A stretch of DNA of 64,000 nt from Achromobacter xylosoxidans (GTDB lineage Bacteria; Pseudomonadota; Gammaproteobacteria; Burkholderiales; Burkholderiaceae_B). A model generated the notes under the pieces. That model made no database searches. It saw only the letters and a list, made by a program, of their open reading frames with translations, and had not been told where the DNA came from. Where the stretch lies: positions 5,456,001 to 5,520,000 of the forward strand of contig NZ_CP061008.1 of the NCBI RefSeq assembly GCF_014490035.1, written 5' to 3'. Made by a program: the position numbers and the translations under genes. Below, piece by piece: positions 25,025-35,441 of this stretch (its first letter is position 1; each line of letters starts with the position of its first letter).

Positions 25025-26242
25025 TCAGTGGTCGTGGTTGCTGGCGGCAAAGCCCGCCGCGTTCAGTATGTCGATCACTTCCTGGATGTGCTCGTGGCCG
25101 CGCGTCTGCAGCACGAAATCCACCTCGACATTGCGCACCGGCAATGACGTGAACGCGCGCTGGTGGTGCACTTCGGTGATGTTGGCCTGCGCGTCGGCGA
25201 TGAGCTTGGTGGCGTGTGCCAGCGCGCCCGGCAGGTCGCGCAGGTCCACGCGGATACGCGCCAGGCGGCCTGCTCGCACCATGCCGCGCTCGATCAGTTC
25301 GCCCAGCATCAGCGGGTCGATGTTGCCGCCCGTCAGCACCAGGCCGATGCGCTTGCCCTTGTAGCGGTCGCTGCCCTCTTCCTGCGCGCGCAGCAGCGCG
25401 GCCAGGCCTGCGGCGCCTGCGCCTTCGACCACCGATTTCTCGATTTCCAGCAGCACCACGATGGCGTGTTCGATATCGCTTTCGCTGACCAGCTCCAGGC
25501 GATCGACCAATTGCGTCACGATGGGCTGGGTCAGCGCGCCCGGCGACTTCACCGCGATGCCTTCGGCAATGGTGTACGCGCCCTGCGGCATGGACACGCC
25601 CTTGACGGCCGCGTACATGGACGGGAAGCGCTCGGTCTGCACACCGATGATCTCGATGCCGGGCTTGAGCGCCTTGGCCGCGGTGGCGATGCCGGAGATC
25701 AGGCCGCCGCCGCCGATGGCGACGACCAGGGTGTCCAGCTGCGGTTGGTCTTCCAGCATTTCCAGCGCCACCGTGCCCTGCCCGGATATGACCGCCTCGT
25801 CGTCGTACGGGTGGATCATGATCAGGCCGCGCTCCTGCGCCAGCTCGTAGCCGCGCGCCTTGGCGTCGTCGAAGGTATCGCCGGCCAGCACCACCTCGGC
25901 GCCGAAGCGGCGCGTGTTGGCGATCTTGACGGTGGGGGTGAAGCGCGGCATCACGATCACGGCCGGCACGCCCATGCGCTGGGCATGGTAGGCCACGCCC
26001 TGCGCGTGGTTGCCGGCGGACACTGCGATCACGCCCTTGGCGCGTTCTTCTTCCGACAGCGTCAGCATGCGGTTGAGCGCGCCGCGCTCCTTGAACGAAG
26101 CCGTGAACTGCAGGTTCTCGAACTTCAGCCAGATCTCCGCGCCGAAGATGTCGGACAGCGTGCGGGACAGGGTAAACGGGGTCTTCAGCACCTGGCCGCG
26201 CAGGTTCTCGCGGGCGGTCTGAATGGAGGCGATATCGATCAC
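25025..26242 (-). CDS. ilvA: Threonine ammonia-lyase (IlvA/TdcB type with C-terminal ACT domain)
   Basis: The 405-residue PLP enzyme deaminates threonine to 2-oxobutyrate, the first step to isoleucine. The PLP lysine lies in FTASFKERGALN (~51), and the phosphate-binding glycine loop is AIGGGGLISG (~177-186). A single ACT domain (~330-400: RIRVDLRDLPGALAHATKLI) makes it the shorter catabolic/one-ACT form instead of the 500-residue biosynthetic E. coli IlvA. The ilvBHC genes are about 6 kb away. It ends 15 bp from the PIN gene, convergently. Confidence 0.94.
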   Translation of the reverse strand: MIDIASIQTARENLRGQVLKTPFTLSRTLSDIFGAEIWLKFENLQFTASFKERGALNRMLTLSEEERAKGVIAVSAGNHAQGVAYHAQRMGVPAVIVMPRFTPTVKIANTRRFGAEVVLAGDTFDDAKARGYELAQERGLIMIHPYDDEAVISGQGTVALEMLEDQPQLDTLVVAIGGGGLISGIATAAKALKPGIEIIGVQTERFPSMYAAVKGVSMPQGAYTIAEGIAVKSPGALTQPIVTQLVDRLELVSESDIEHAIVVLLEIEKSVVEGAGAAGLAALLRAQEEGSDRYKGKRIGLVLTGGNIDPLMLGELIERGMVRAGRLARIRVDLRDLPGALAHATKLIADAQANITEVHHQRAFTSLPVRNVEVDFVLQTRGHEHIQEVIDILNAAGFAASNHDH

Positions 26243-26255
26243 GATGGAAATCCTG

Positions 26256-26981
26256 TTAGCGCACCGGCAGGAAATTGAACAGCAGCAGGCCCTGCGCGTA
26301 GTTGATCCCGATGCGCCGCGTGTTCTCGCCCAGCAGATTCGCGATCAGATCCAGGCGGCCGATGATGGCGCCGAATTCGCGTTCAAAGCTGAGGTTGGTG
26401 GCGTTCTGGGACATTTCGTTGGCCAGCAGCAAGGGTTCGCCCTGGGTATTGCGGCGCGACGCCAGCAGCCAGGCGGCTGCCTCGACGTTCCGTGCGGCAT
26501 TGTAGACCCGCTGCCCGTCCAGCGCGTCGGTGGCGTACAGGCGGGTTTTGCCGTTGTGGGCCGCGATGATGGTGTCGGCCAGGCCGTAGATGAAAGCGCC
26601 GACCCGGTCGCCGGAATAGTTGGGGTCCAGGGACACGGCCAGGATCTGGATATCGCGCAGCCCCGCCAGGTCCTTGGGCGGGACGCGGACCTCGATGGAA
26701 TGCTTGACCAGCGACACCGCCTTGGCCAGATCGGGCGCGCCGGACTTGCGCCACTCGCGCGGATTGCGGCGGTAGAGCTTGTCCAGCAGGACATACAGGC
26801 TGGCCAGGTTGTCGCGCACCTCCAGCGTGACGGTGCGGTTGAAGTCGGTCTGGCCGAACTGGTCGGCGGACATGTCTTCGCTCTTGGGACCGCCCTTGCC
26901 CGGCGCGGGGCTGCTCATGCAGCCGCTCAGCAAGGCCGCAAGCAGCGCCGCGGCACTGGCGGATCTGGCCCACGCCGTCAT
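26256..26981 (-). CDS. Putative lipoprotein of unknown function
   Basis: The protein (241 residues from ATG 26981; a GTG at 27014 would add 11) has a lipobox, ALLSGC, about 20 residues from the start, so it should be lipid-anchored. The mature part is mainly helical, with no motif I recognise. The sequence runs NLASLYVLLDKLYRRNP, then ILAVSLDPNYSGDRVGAFIYGL. It lies 13 bp upstream of ilvA on the same strand, but the functions need not be related. Confidence 0.8.
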   Translation of the reverse strand: MTAWARSASAAALLAALLSGCMSSPAPGKGGPKSEDMSADQFGQTDFNRTVTLEVRDNLASLYVLLDKLYRRNPREWRKSGAPDLAKAVSLVKHSIEVRVPPKDLAGLRDIQILAVSLDPNYSGDRVGAFIYGLADTIIAAHNGKTRLYATDALDGQRVYNAARNVEAAAWLLASRRNTQGEPLLLANEMSQNATNLSFEREFGAIIGRLDLIANLLGENTRRIGINYAQGLLLFNFLPVR

Positions 26982-27160
26982 GCCTTGCCCATCCGTTTCC
27001 CCCTTCTTTGCCACGTCGCGCGGGCCATCCTCCGTGGTCGGGGGGCCTCGCTCTCGCGCAAGACTTTACAGGAAGGTAAGCGCAGTTGGGAGATGTCCGG
27101 GGTCTGAAGAAGCAAGAAGATGAATCAGGACCGGCCGTCGCGGCCCAGGCCGGCGCATGA

Positions 27161-27186
27161 AAAACGGCGCCCGAAGGCGCCGTTTC
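27161..27186 (-). terminator. Rho-independent terminator downstream of pnp
   Basis: On the minus strand AACGGCGCC and GGCGCCGTT form a nine-base-pair stem with a TTCG tetraloop, followed by a short T run. It lies about 20 bp after the pnp stop codon. Confidence 0.85.
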
Positions 27187-27206
27187 ATACTACCGGTCAA
27201 GCAGGC

Positions 27207-29369
27207 TTATTCAGCTTGCGGTTCCGATTGCGGGGCGGCTTCGGGGGCCGCAGCGGATTGCTGCTGCTCGATGCCGCCGATGGCCTTGATGGACAGGCGC
27301 AGGCGGCCCTTGTCGTCGGCCTCGATGACCTTGACGCGGACTTGCTGGCCGACCTTCAGCACATCGTTGATGTTGGCGATGCGGTAGTTGGCGATTTCCG
27401 AGATGTGCAGCAGGCCGTCGCGGCCCGGCAGCACTTGCACGATGGCGCCGAAATCCAGCAGGCGCAGCACGGCGCCTTCGTAGATCTGGCCCACTTCGAC
27501 GTCGGCGGTCAGTTCGACGATGCGGCGCTGGGCTTCCTTGGCCTGCGCTTCGTCGACGCTGGCGATCACGATCGTGCCGTCGTCGGAGATGTCGATCTGC
27601 GTGCCGGTTTCTTCGGTCAGCGCGCGGATGGTGGCGCCGCCCTTGCCGATCACGTCGCGGATCTTCTCGGGGTTGATCTTGATGGTCAGCATGCGCGGAG
27701 CGAAAGCCGAGAGCTCGCCGCGCGAACCGTCCAGCGCTTCCTTCATCTTGCCCAGGATGTGCAGGCGGCCTTCGCGGGCCTGAGCCAGCGCCACTTGCAT
27801 GATTTCCTTGGTGATGCCCTGGATCTTGATGTCCATCTGCAGTGCGGTGACGCCGTTCTCGGTGCCCGCAACCTTGAAGTCCATGTCGCCCAGGTGATCT
27901 TCGTCGCCCAGGATGTCCGTCAGCACGGCGAACTTGCCGCCGTCCAGGATCAGGCCCATGGCCACGCCGGCCACGTGATCCTTGACCGGCACGCCGGCGT
28001 CCATCATGGCCAGCGAGCCGCCGCAGACCGAAGCCATCGACGACGAGCCGTTGGACTCGGTGATTTCCGAGACGATCCGGATGGTGTACTGGAAGTCTTC
28101 CGGAGCCGGCAGCAGCGGGATCAGCGCGCGCTTGGCCAGGCGGCCGTGGCCGATTTCGCGGCGCTTGGGCACACCGATGCGGCCCGTTTCGCCGGTGGCG
28201 AACGGAGGCATGTTGTAGTGCAGCATGAAGCGGTCGCGGTACTCGCCCATGAGCGCGTCGATGATCTGCTCATCCTGCTTGGTGCCCAGCGTGGCCACGA
28301 CCAGCGCCTGGGTTTCACCACGGGTGAACAGCGCGCTGCCGTGTGCGCGGGGCAGCACGCCCAGACGCACGCTGATGGGACGCACGGTGCGGGTGTCGCG
28401 GCCGTCGATGCGGGGCTCGCCGTTCAGGATCTGGCCGCGCACGATGGCGGATTCCAGCGAGAACATGATGTTGTCGACAGCAACGGCGTCCGGCGCCGCT
28501 TCGCCCTTTTCGGCGGCGGCGGCAACCAGCTTGGCCGACACGTCAGCCGACACTTCGCGCAGCTTGGTGGTACGAGCCTGCTTTTCGCGGATCTGGTAGG
28601 CGGCGTTCAGGCCTTCCTGGGCAGCGGCGGTGACCGCGGCGATCAGGGCTTCGTCCTTGGCGGGCGCTTGCCAGTCCCAATCGGGCTTGCCGGCGTCCTT
28701 CACCAGTTCGTGAATGGCGTTGATGACGGCCTGCATTTGCTGGTGGCCGTAGACCACGCCGCCCAGCATGATTTCTTCGGACAGCTGGTCGGCTTCCGAT
28801 TCCACCATCAGCACGGCGTTTTCGGTGCCGGCGACGACCAGGTCCAGCTTGGACGACTTCAGCTGCGAGGCGGTCGGGTTGATGGCGTACTGGCCATCGA
28901 TGTAGCCCACGCGCGCGGCGCCGATCGGGCCGTTGAACGGGATGCCCGAGATGGCCAGCGCGGCCGAGGCGCCGATCATGGCGGGGATGTCGGGATCGAT
29001 TTCAGGATTGACCGACAGCGTATGGATGACCACCTGGACTTCGTTGTAGAAGTCTTCGGGGAACAGCGGACGCAGGGGACGGTCGATCAGGCGCGAGGTC
29101 AGCGTTTCCTTCTCGGAGGGCTTGCCTTCGCGCTTGAAGAAGCCACCCGGGATGCGGCCGGCGGCGTAGGTCTTCTCGATGTAGTCAACGGTCAGCGGGA
29201 AAAACGTTTGACCCGGCTTGGCCTTCTTGGAAGCCACGACGGTGGCCAGGACGACGGTGTCCTCGATCGACACCACAACGGCGCCGGAGGCCTGGCGAGC
29301 GATCTCGCCAGTTTCCAGGACGACCGTGTGCTGGCCGTACTGGAACGATTTTGTCACTTTGTTGAACAT
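27207..29369 (-). CDS. pnp: Polyribonucleotide nucleotidyltransferase (PNPase)
   Basis: The 720-residue protein degrades RNA 3' to 5' with phosphate and is part of the RNA degradosome. Two RNase PH-like domains are seen (~1-230 and ~310-540; the second contains [15 protein letters not shown] and the [23 protein letters not shown] catalytic region in parts). A KH domain follows ([15 protein letters not shown], ~555-610), then an S1 domain ([28 protein letters not shown], in parts, ~620-690) and a Gln/Ala/Glu-rich tail. It follows rpsO by 90 bp, the conserved bacterial order. Confidence 0.98.
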   Translation of the reverse strand: MFNKVTKSFQYGQHTVVLETGEIARQASGAVVVSIEDTVVLATVVASKKAKPGQTFFPLTVDYIEKTYAAGRIPGGFFKREGKPSEKETLTSRLIDRPLRPLFPEDFYNEVQVVIHTLSVNPEIDPDIPAMIGASAALAISGIPFNGPIGAARVGYIDGQYAINPTASQLKSSKLDLVVAGTENAVLMVESEADQLSEEIMLGGVVYGHQQMQAVINAIHELVKDAGKPDWDWQAPAKDEALIAAVTAAAQEGLNAAYQIREKQARTTKLREVSADVSAKLVAAAAEKGEAAPDAVAVDNIMFSLESAIVRGQILNGEPRIDGRDTRTVRPISVRLGVLPRAHGSALFTRGETQALVVATLGTKQDEQIIDALMGEYRDRFMLHYNMPPFATGETGRIGVPKRREIGHGRLAKRALIPLLPAPEDFQYTIRIVSEITESNGSSSMASVCGGSLAMMDAGVPVKDHVAGVAMGLILDGGKFAVLTDILGDEDHLGDMDFKVAGTENGVTALQMDIKIQGITKEIMQVALAQAREGRLHILGKMKEALDGSRGELSAFAPRMLTIKINPEKIRDVIGKGGATIRALTEETGTQIDISDDGTIVIASVDEAQAKEAQRRIVELTADVEVGQIYEGAVLRLLDFGAIVQVLPGRDGLLHISEIANYRIANINDVLKVGQQVRVKVIEADDKGRLRLSIKAIGGIEQQQSAAAPEAAPQSEPQAE

Positions 29370-29393
29370 GACGATTATTCCTTACAAATGAAA

Positions 29394-29433
29394 AACCGTG
29401 GCCGTCGCGACATACGTCGCACCGACCACGGTT
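29394..29433 (-). promoter_or_regulatory. Long hairpin between rpsO and pnp
   Basis: AACCGTGG (29394-29401) pairs with CCACGGTT (29426-29433), and inside them GCGAC (29407-29411) pairs with GTCGC (29416-29420). On the minus strand a T run follows. In other bacteria the rpsO-pnp gap holds a terminator and an RNase III site used in PNPase autoregulation; this hairpin could be either. Confidence 0.6.
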
Positions 29434-29459
29434 GCGTCATGGGGAGCCAGCCCCGTCGA

Positions 29460-29729
29460 TCACTTGCGCAGACCGAGTTTTTCGATCAGTGCGCGGTACG
29501 AATCGGGATTGCGGCCCTTGAGATAGTCGAGCAGCTTGCGGCGACGGCTGACCATACGGAGCAGACCGCGGCGCGAGTGATGGTCCTTCATGTGTTCTTT
29601 GAAGTGACCGGTCAGTTCGTTGATGCGGGCGGTGAGCAGAGCCACCTGAACTTCGGGGGAGCCGGTATCGCCTTGAGCGCGTTGGAATTGCGCGACGATA
29701 TCGGATTTCTTGATGTCAGCTACAGACAT
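29460..29729 (-). CDS. rpsO: 30S ribosomal protein S15
   Basis: The 89-residue protein matches the S15 family throughout, with [35 protein letters not shown] and the C-terminal [24 protein letters not shown] in parts. It binds 16S rRNA in the central domain of the small subunit. It is upstream of pnp on the same strand, as is usual. Confidence 0.98.
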   Translation of the reverse strand: MSVADIKKSDIVAQFQRAQGDTGSPEVQVALLTARINELTGHFKEHMKDHHSRRGLLRMVSRRRKLLDYLKGRNPDSYRALIEKLGLRK

Positions 29730-30042
29730 TTATGACCTCTTCGGACATGCGACAGGGCCGAGGCGCCCTGACGTGGTTTGGAAAAAATTTTGCGCGAACC
29801 TGGCGGAATTCGCTTTCTCACTGCTGCCATTGATGACTCAAACAGAAGCCTGGAACCCGGGTGTGGACGCGGTGTTTCGACACCGGGGCCTGGCACCTGG
29901 ACCAGCTCTGCGGCCAGCGCAAAGGATGTTGCAAGATCAATACACTTGATAAAGCTCGATGATTATAGCTGATTCGCTAGAATTACCCCAATGAGGGCCG
30001 CCTGCCCCGCCGCAGGCCGCGATGCCACGTAAGGAGCAAGAC

Positions 30043-30561
30043 ATGTCTAAATATTACAAAGGCGCCCGCCTGGCGCTGGCCGCCGCCGCGTTGGCCGGGC
30101 TGGCCGCCTGCGCGAACATGGCCCAGATTCCTCCCGGCACGCCCTACGCCGACGTGCTGACCCAGTTCGGCCAACCCAACTTCGAATGCCCGCAAGCCAA
30201 TGGCGGACGGCGCGTGATCTGGACGCAGCAGCCCATGGGCCAATATGCCTGGGGTACCAATGTCGGCACCGATGGGCGCGTGGGCCAGGTGGTGCCGCTG
30301 CTGACGGATGCGCATTTCAAGGTGCTGAGCGAAGGCGAATGGGGTCCCGACCGCGTGCGCTGCGAATTCGGCCCGCCCGCGCGCATCGAGGAAGCCGGCC
30401 TGGGCGAGAAGCGCGAGGTGGTCTGGTCGTACCGTTACAAGGAAAACGGGGTCTGGAACTCGCTGATGTACGTGTACATGAGCCGCGACGGCAACAGGCT
30501 GACGCACTTCCATCCCGGCCCGGATCCCATGTACGACGACGACCGGTTCATGTGGCGCTGA
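30043..30561 (+). CDS. Putative outer-membrane lipoprotein, BamE/SmpA-like
   Basis: This 172-residue protein has a lipoprotein signal ending LAGLAAC (~19-25). The mature part begins with IPPGTPYADVLTQFGQPN, a pattern reminiscent of the BamE/SmpA/OmlA fold in which a short helix follows PGT. A repeat of the same type may occur at GEWGPDRVRCEFGPPARIEE. The function is not established. The ATG at 30043 follows AAGGAG. A strong terminator follows the gene, so it is monocistronic. Confidence 0.82.
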   Translation: MSKYYKGARLALAAAALAGLAACANMAQIPPGTPYADVLTQFGQPNFECPQANGGRRVIWTQQPMGQYAWGTNVGTDGRVGQVVPLLTDAHFKVLSEGEWGPDRVRCEFGPPARIEEAGLGEKREVVWSYRYKENGVWNSLMYVYMSRDGNRLTHFHPGPDPMYDDDRFMWR

Positions 30562-30580
30562 TTCCCCCGCCCTTGAAAGA

Positions 30581-30611
30581 CAAAACCCGCCATCCGGCGG
30601 GTTTTGTTTTT
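30581..30611 (+). terminator. Bidirectional terminator between the lipoprotein gene and pssA
   Basis: AAAACCCGCC and GGCGGGTTTT pair around an ATCC loop, followed by TGTTTTT. The A-rich left arm would also terminate the oppositely oriented pssA transcript. Confidence 0.9.
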
Positions 30612-30626
30612 CAAGATTGCCGCCAA

Positions 30627-31400
30627 TCACGAAGATTGGTTGCGGCGTTCCTGCGTCAGGCGGCGCGCGCGGTTCCAGCGCCAGGCCCACATGATCCAGC
30701 CCGACAGGCCGTACAGCACGAACAGGCCGAACAGCACGACCGGAGGATCGCTGGACACGAAAACGAATACGGCCACTACCAGCAGGATGCCCCAGAACGG
30801 CACGCTGCGGCCCAGGGCGAAGCTCTTGCCGCTGAAGAACGGCGCGTTCGACACCATGGAAATGCCCGCGTACATGGTCAGCGTGAACGCCGCCCAGGCC
30901 ATCAGGCTGTCATGGATGGGCAGTTTGTTGTCCACGGCCAGCCAGACGAAGCCCGCCACCAGCGCACCGGCCGCCGGGCTGGGCAAGCCCTGGAAGTAGC
31001 GCTTGTCGACCACGGCGATGTTGGTGTTGAAGCGCGCCAGACGCAGCGCGGCGCCGGCGACATAGACGAACGCGGCCAGCCAGCCCCAGCGGCCCAGGTC
31101 GTTCAGGATCCATTCGTACATGACCAGCGCGGGCGCGACGCCGAAGGAGGTCATGTCGGACAGGGAGTCGTATTGCTCGCCAAACGCGGACTGGGTGTTG
31201 GTCAGGCGGGCGACCCGGCCGTCCATGCCGTCCAGCACCATGGCCGCGAAAATGGCGATGGCGGCCACTTCGAAGCGGTCGTTCATGGCCTGCACGACGG
31301 CATAGAACCCCGCGAACAGTGCGGCGGTGGTGAACGCGTTGGGCAGCAGGTAAATGCCGCGGTGGCGGTTCTCGGAATCGCGCATGGAAAAATTGGGCAT
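30627..31400 (-). CDS. pssA: CDP-diacylglycerol-serine O-phosphatidyltransferase
   Basis: This 257-residue integral membrane enzyme makes phosphatidylserine, the precursor of phosphatidylethanolamine. The CDP-alcohol phosphatidyltransferase signature D-G-x2-D-G-R-x-A-R with the trailing G-x3-D-x3-D is complete at ~57-82 (DGMDGRVARL, then GEQYDSLSD). Six or more hydrophobic segments are visible. It lies downstream of ilvC on the same strand, an order common in betaproteobacteria, although terminator-like hairpins separate them. Confidence 0.95.
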   Translation of the reverse strand: MPNFSMRDSENRHRGIYLLPNAFTTAALFAGFYAVVQAMNDRFEVAAIAIFAAMVLDGMDGRVARLTNTQSAFGEQYDSLSDMTSFGVAPALVMYEWILNDLGRWGWLAAFVYVAGAALRLARFNTNIAVVDKRYFQGLPSPAAGALVAGFVWLAVDNKLPIHDSLMAWAAFTLTMYAGISMVSNAPFFSGKSFALGRSVPFWGILLVVAVFVFVSSDPPVVLFGLFVLYGLSGWIMWAWRWNRARRLTQERRNQSS

Positions 31401-31500
31401 GGTCTCAATAACTTACAACGAACACTGAAAGGTTAACCCATCTGGCCCCGCTTGCGGGGCGAAGCAAGCCGCGTGCCCGGCCGATCGACGGGAAGCCTGC

Positions 31501-31536
31501 AAAAAAAAGCGGCATGCCCTCGCAGGCATGCCGCTT
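31501..31536 (-). terminator. Rho-independent terminator after ilvC
   Basis: On the minus strand AAGCGGCATGCC pairs with GGCATGCCGCTT around a CGAG-type loop, followed by eight T residues. It ends the ilvBHC transcript about 45 bp beyond the ilvC stop. Smaller GC-rich hairpins flank it at 31445-31460 and 31551-31566. Confidence 0.9.
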
Positions 31537-31578
31537 CGACCCTGATTGCGCGGGGCAAGCCCCGCGCAGTGGCATGGA

Positions 31579-32631
<1,053 letters not shown>

Positions 32632-32671
32632 TTAATTCAGATGTAGGGTGCGGCTTGGCCTGGAAGGCCGG

Positions 32672-33163
32672 TCAAATCTTCAAAATCCGTTCACCGCGTC
32701 CGATGCCGGACACGCCGGTGCGCACGGTTTCAAGGATTGCACTGCGGTCCAGGGCCTCCAGGAAGGCCTGTACTTTTTCCTGCACCCCGGTCAATTCGAT
32801 GGTGTAGGACTTGTCGGTCACGTCGATGATGCGGCCGCGGAAGATATCCGCCATGCGCTTCATTTCCTCGCGCTCCTTGCCGACCGCGCGCACCTTCACG
32901 AGCATCAGCTCGCGCTCGATGTGCGCGCCTTCGGTCAGGTCGACGACCTTGACCACATCCACCAGGCGGTTCAGGTGCTTGGTGATCTGCTCGATGATCT
33001 CATCGGAACCGGTGGTCACGATGGTCATGCGCGACAGCGTGGAGTCCTCGGTGGGCGCCACGGTCAGGGTCTCGATGTTGTAGCCCCGCGCGGAAAACAG
33101 GCCCACCACGCGCGACAGCGCGCCGGGTTCGTTTTCGAGGAGGACGGAAATCACGTGCTTCAT
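32672..33163 (-). CDS. ilvH: Acetolactate synthase small (regulatory) subunit
   Basis: The 163-residue protein begins with an ACT domain (SVLLENEPGALSRVVGLFSARGYNIE, in parts, ~5-30) that binds valine for feedback inhibition. A C-terminal domain of the IlvH/IlvN type follows. It pairs with IlvB, whose gene ends 11 bp upstream. Confidence 0.97.
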   Translation of the reverse strand: MKHVISVLLENEPGALSRVVGLFSARGYNIETLTVAPTEDSTLSRMTIVTTGSDEIIEQITKHLNRLVDVVKVVDLTEGAHIERELMLVKVRAVGKEREEMKRMADIFRGRIIDVTDKSYTIELTGVQEKVQAFLEALDRSAILETVRTGVSGIGRGERILKI

Positions 33164-33174
33164 GGGTGGCCTCC

Positions 33175-34890
33175 TTACAGGTCTTCAGAGCCAAGCAGCA
33201 TTTCGGTCAGCCCGCGGCCGGCCTTGACCATCGGCCACACGTTTTCGGTGCGGTCGGTGATGAAGTCCAGGAACACCAGGCGATCCTTGTGCTTCTTGAA
33301 CGCTTCGCGCAGCGCCGGCTCGACGTCCGCCGGGCGTTCGATGCGCAGACCCACGTGGCCATAGGCCTCGGCCACCTTGACGAAATCGGGCAGCGAATCC
33401 ATGTAGGACTCGGAGTAACGCGAACCGTAGTCGATCTGCTGCCACTGCCGGACCATGCCCAGGAAGCGGTTGTTCAGGCAGATGATCTTCGGCGTCAGGC
33501 GGTACTGATGGCAGGTCGACAGTTCCTGGATGTTCATCTGGATGGAGCCTTCGCCGGTGATGACGGCGACGTCGTGTCCAGGATTGGCCATCTGCACGCC
33601 CATGGCGTACGGCAGGCCCACGCCCATGGTGCCCAGGCCGCCGGAGTTGATCCAGCGGCGCGGCTTGTCGAACTTGTAGTACTGCGCGGCCCACATCTGG
33701 TGCTGGCCCACGTCGGAAGTCACGAAGGCGTCGCCGCCAGTCACTTCCCAGAGCTTTTCCACCACGAACTGCGGCTTGATGACTTCGTCCGAGTTGGCGA
33801 ACTTCAGGCATTCCTTGCCGCGCCAGGACTCGACCTGCTCCCACCACTTGGCGATCGGGGCGGGCTTGTGCTCGGCTGCAGCAATGTCGTACTGCGCGCT
33901 GAGGTCGGCCAGGACGTCCTTGACGTTACCGACGATCGGGACATCCACGCGCACGCGCTTGGAGATCGACGAGGGATCGATATCGATATGGATGATCTTG
34001 CGCGCGTTCTGGGCGAAGTGCTTGGGGTTGCCGATCACGCGGTCATCGAAACGGGCGCCGATGGCCAGCAGCACGTCGCAGTGCTGCATCGCCATATTGG
34101 CCTCGTACGTGCCGTGCATGCCGGGCATGCCGACGAACTGGCCGCTGCTGGCCGGGTAGCCGCCCAGACCCATCAGGGTGCTGGTGCAAGGCGCGCCCAG
34201 TTGCGACACGAGCTTGTTCAGCTCGGGCGCGGCGTTCGACAGAATGACCCCGCCGCCCGTGTAGATCATGGGCCGCTCGGCGGCCAGCAGCATCTGCACG
34301 GCTTTCTTGATCTGCCCCTGGTGGCCCTTGTTGACGGGCGCGTAGGAGCGCATCGAGATCTCGCCCTTGGGCGGCGTGTACTTGCACTGCGCGATGGTGA
34401 TGTCCTTGGGGATATCCACCAGCACCGGGCCGGGACGGCCGGTGCGCGCGATGTAGAACGCGCGGCGCATGGTTTCGGCCAGGTCCTTGACGTCGCGCAC
34501 AAGGAAGTTGTGCTTGACGCAGGGACGCGTGATGCCGACGGTGTCGCATTCCTGGAAGGCGTCCTCGCCGATGGCCGCAGTGGGCACCTGCCCGCTGATG
34601 ATGACCATGGGGATGGAATCCATGTAGGCGGTGGCGATGCCGGTGACGGCATTGGTCACGCCCGGTCCGCTGGTCACGAGGCAGACGCCGACCTTTTGCG
34701 ACGAGCGCGAATAGGCATCGGCGGCGTGCACGGCGGCCTGCTCGTGACGAACCAGGATATGCTGGAATTTGTCTTGCTTGAAAATCGCGTCGTAGATGTA
34801 AAGCACCGCGCCGCCGGGGTAGCCGAAAACGTGTTCCACGCCTTCATCGGCCAGGCAGCGCACGACGATATCGGCGCCATTCAGTTCCAT
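33175..34890 (-). CDS. ilvB: Acetolactate synthase large (catalytic) subunit
   Basis: The 571-residue ThDP/FAD enzyme condenses pyruvate with pyruvate or 2-oxobutyrate. Visible are the N-terminal FGYPGGAVLYIYD, the catalytic glutamate in VRHEQAAVHAADAY (~48), GVCLVTSGPGVTN, and the C-terminal ThDP motif TGEGSIQMNIQELS...NN (~445-475). There GEG replaces the more usual GDG. The ATG at 34890 has AAGGA upstream; a longer frame exists but lacks support. About 350 bp of untranslated leader may precede it. Confidence 0.97.
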   Translation of the reverse strand: MELNGADIVVRCLADEGVEHVFGYPGGAVLYIYDAIFKQDKFQHILVRHEQAAVHAADAYSRSSQKVGVCLVTSGPGVTNAVTGIATAYMDSIPMVIISGQVPTAAIGEDAFQECDTVGITRPCVKHNFLVRDVKDLAETMRRAFYIARTGRPGPVLVDIPKDITIAQCKYTPPKGEISMRSYAPVNKGHQGQIKKAVQMLLAAERPMIYTGGGVILSNAAPELNKLVSQLGAPCTSTLMGLGGYPASSGQFVGMPGMHGTYEANMAMQHCDVLLAIGARFDDRVIGNPKHFAQNARKIIHIDIDPSSISKRVRVDVPIVGNVKDVLADLSAQYDIAAAEHKPAPIAKWWEQVESWRGKECLKFANSDEVIKPQFVVEKLWEVTGGDAFVTSDVGQHQMWAAQYYKFDKPRRWINSGGLGTMGVGLPYAMGVQMANPGHDVAVITGEGSIQMNIQELSTCHQYRLTPKIICLNNRFLGMVRQWQQIDYGSRYSESYMDSLPDFVKVAEAYGHVGLRIERPADVEPALREAFKKHKDRLVFLDFITDRTENVWPMVKAGRGLTEMLLGSEDL

Positions 34891-35441
34891 GTTGTCATTC
34901 CTTTCAGTACCGGCCCTGCAACCCTGACTGCTGCTCGCCCGGATACGGCGGCAACTGAACCCATACCGGCCCCGACAACATGATCCGGCGCTTTGCGGCT
35001 CACGGAGCCACGCCACCCGGACACCTTGCCGACCCGGCACACGCTCGACAGAACGCAGTGCAAACGCCCCTTGGGGACGCTGGAGGTCGAAATGGAAGCC
35101 TTGGCAACACACGCTTGTGGCGCGGCCAACGGCAGGTGTAACTGCTGCGGGATGCCTGGGAGGTGACCCTGGCAATCCGCCTCAACGCACCGGTTTCGGA
35201 TAGGCAGACCGATGCAAGTGGAGCAATTTACCGCGTTGCGTCAAAGGTAGCAAATCGACCTTTCCCGCAGCGTTGCGCGGAAGGTTCGGTAACCATCTGG
35301 CCCCGGAAAAACCCCCACGCTGCGCGCTACGCGCTTGCTGCCCCCCAAGGGGGCGTTTTTTGCCTTGGGGCGGCCCGGCGGCAAAAAATATGGGACAGTC
35401 TCTCTATACTTGTTTCGTCGTCCTGAACCGAGCCCCTGCCC
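34891..35441. other. 551-bp intergenic region: possible ilvB leader and a GC-rich repeat
   Basis: No convincing gene lies between the divergent ilvB and FUSC-family genes. The ilvB side (34891-35260) could be a long 5' leader. No short peptide rich in Leu, Val or Ile codons was found, so a classical attenuator is not supported. Weak promoter-like TTGACG and TAAATT sequences occur near 35228-35245 on the minus strand, but their spacing is poor. The other side holds the repeat at 35308-35381. Confidence 0.6.
35308..35381 (+). repeat. GC-rich palindromic intergenic repeat
   Basis: The stretch contains GCGCGCTACGCGC, then CCCCCCAAGGGGGCG followed by six T residues, then TTGGGGCGGCCCGGCGG. Elements of this kind are scattered between genes in Alcaligenaceae and relatives (recalled, not checked). 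A related element with CCCCCTCAAGGGGGCG is at 63766-63838. The hairpin plus T run could also act as a terminator. Confidence 0.6.

Noticed and set aside
27120..29735. Very long open frame opposite pnp and rpsO
   Set aside because: Such frames (also opposite the FUSC gene at 35241-37796 and the 48798-51599 region) mirror the codon bias of GC-rich genes. They contain no recognisable domain, and the other strand carries a complete known protein.
34881..35185. Leader peptide or extra small gene upstream of ilvB
   Set aside because: The short frames there are not rich in branched-chain amino-acid codons and have no ribosome site.
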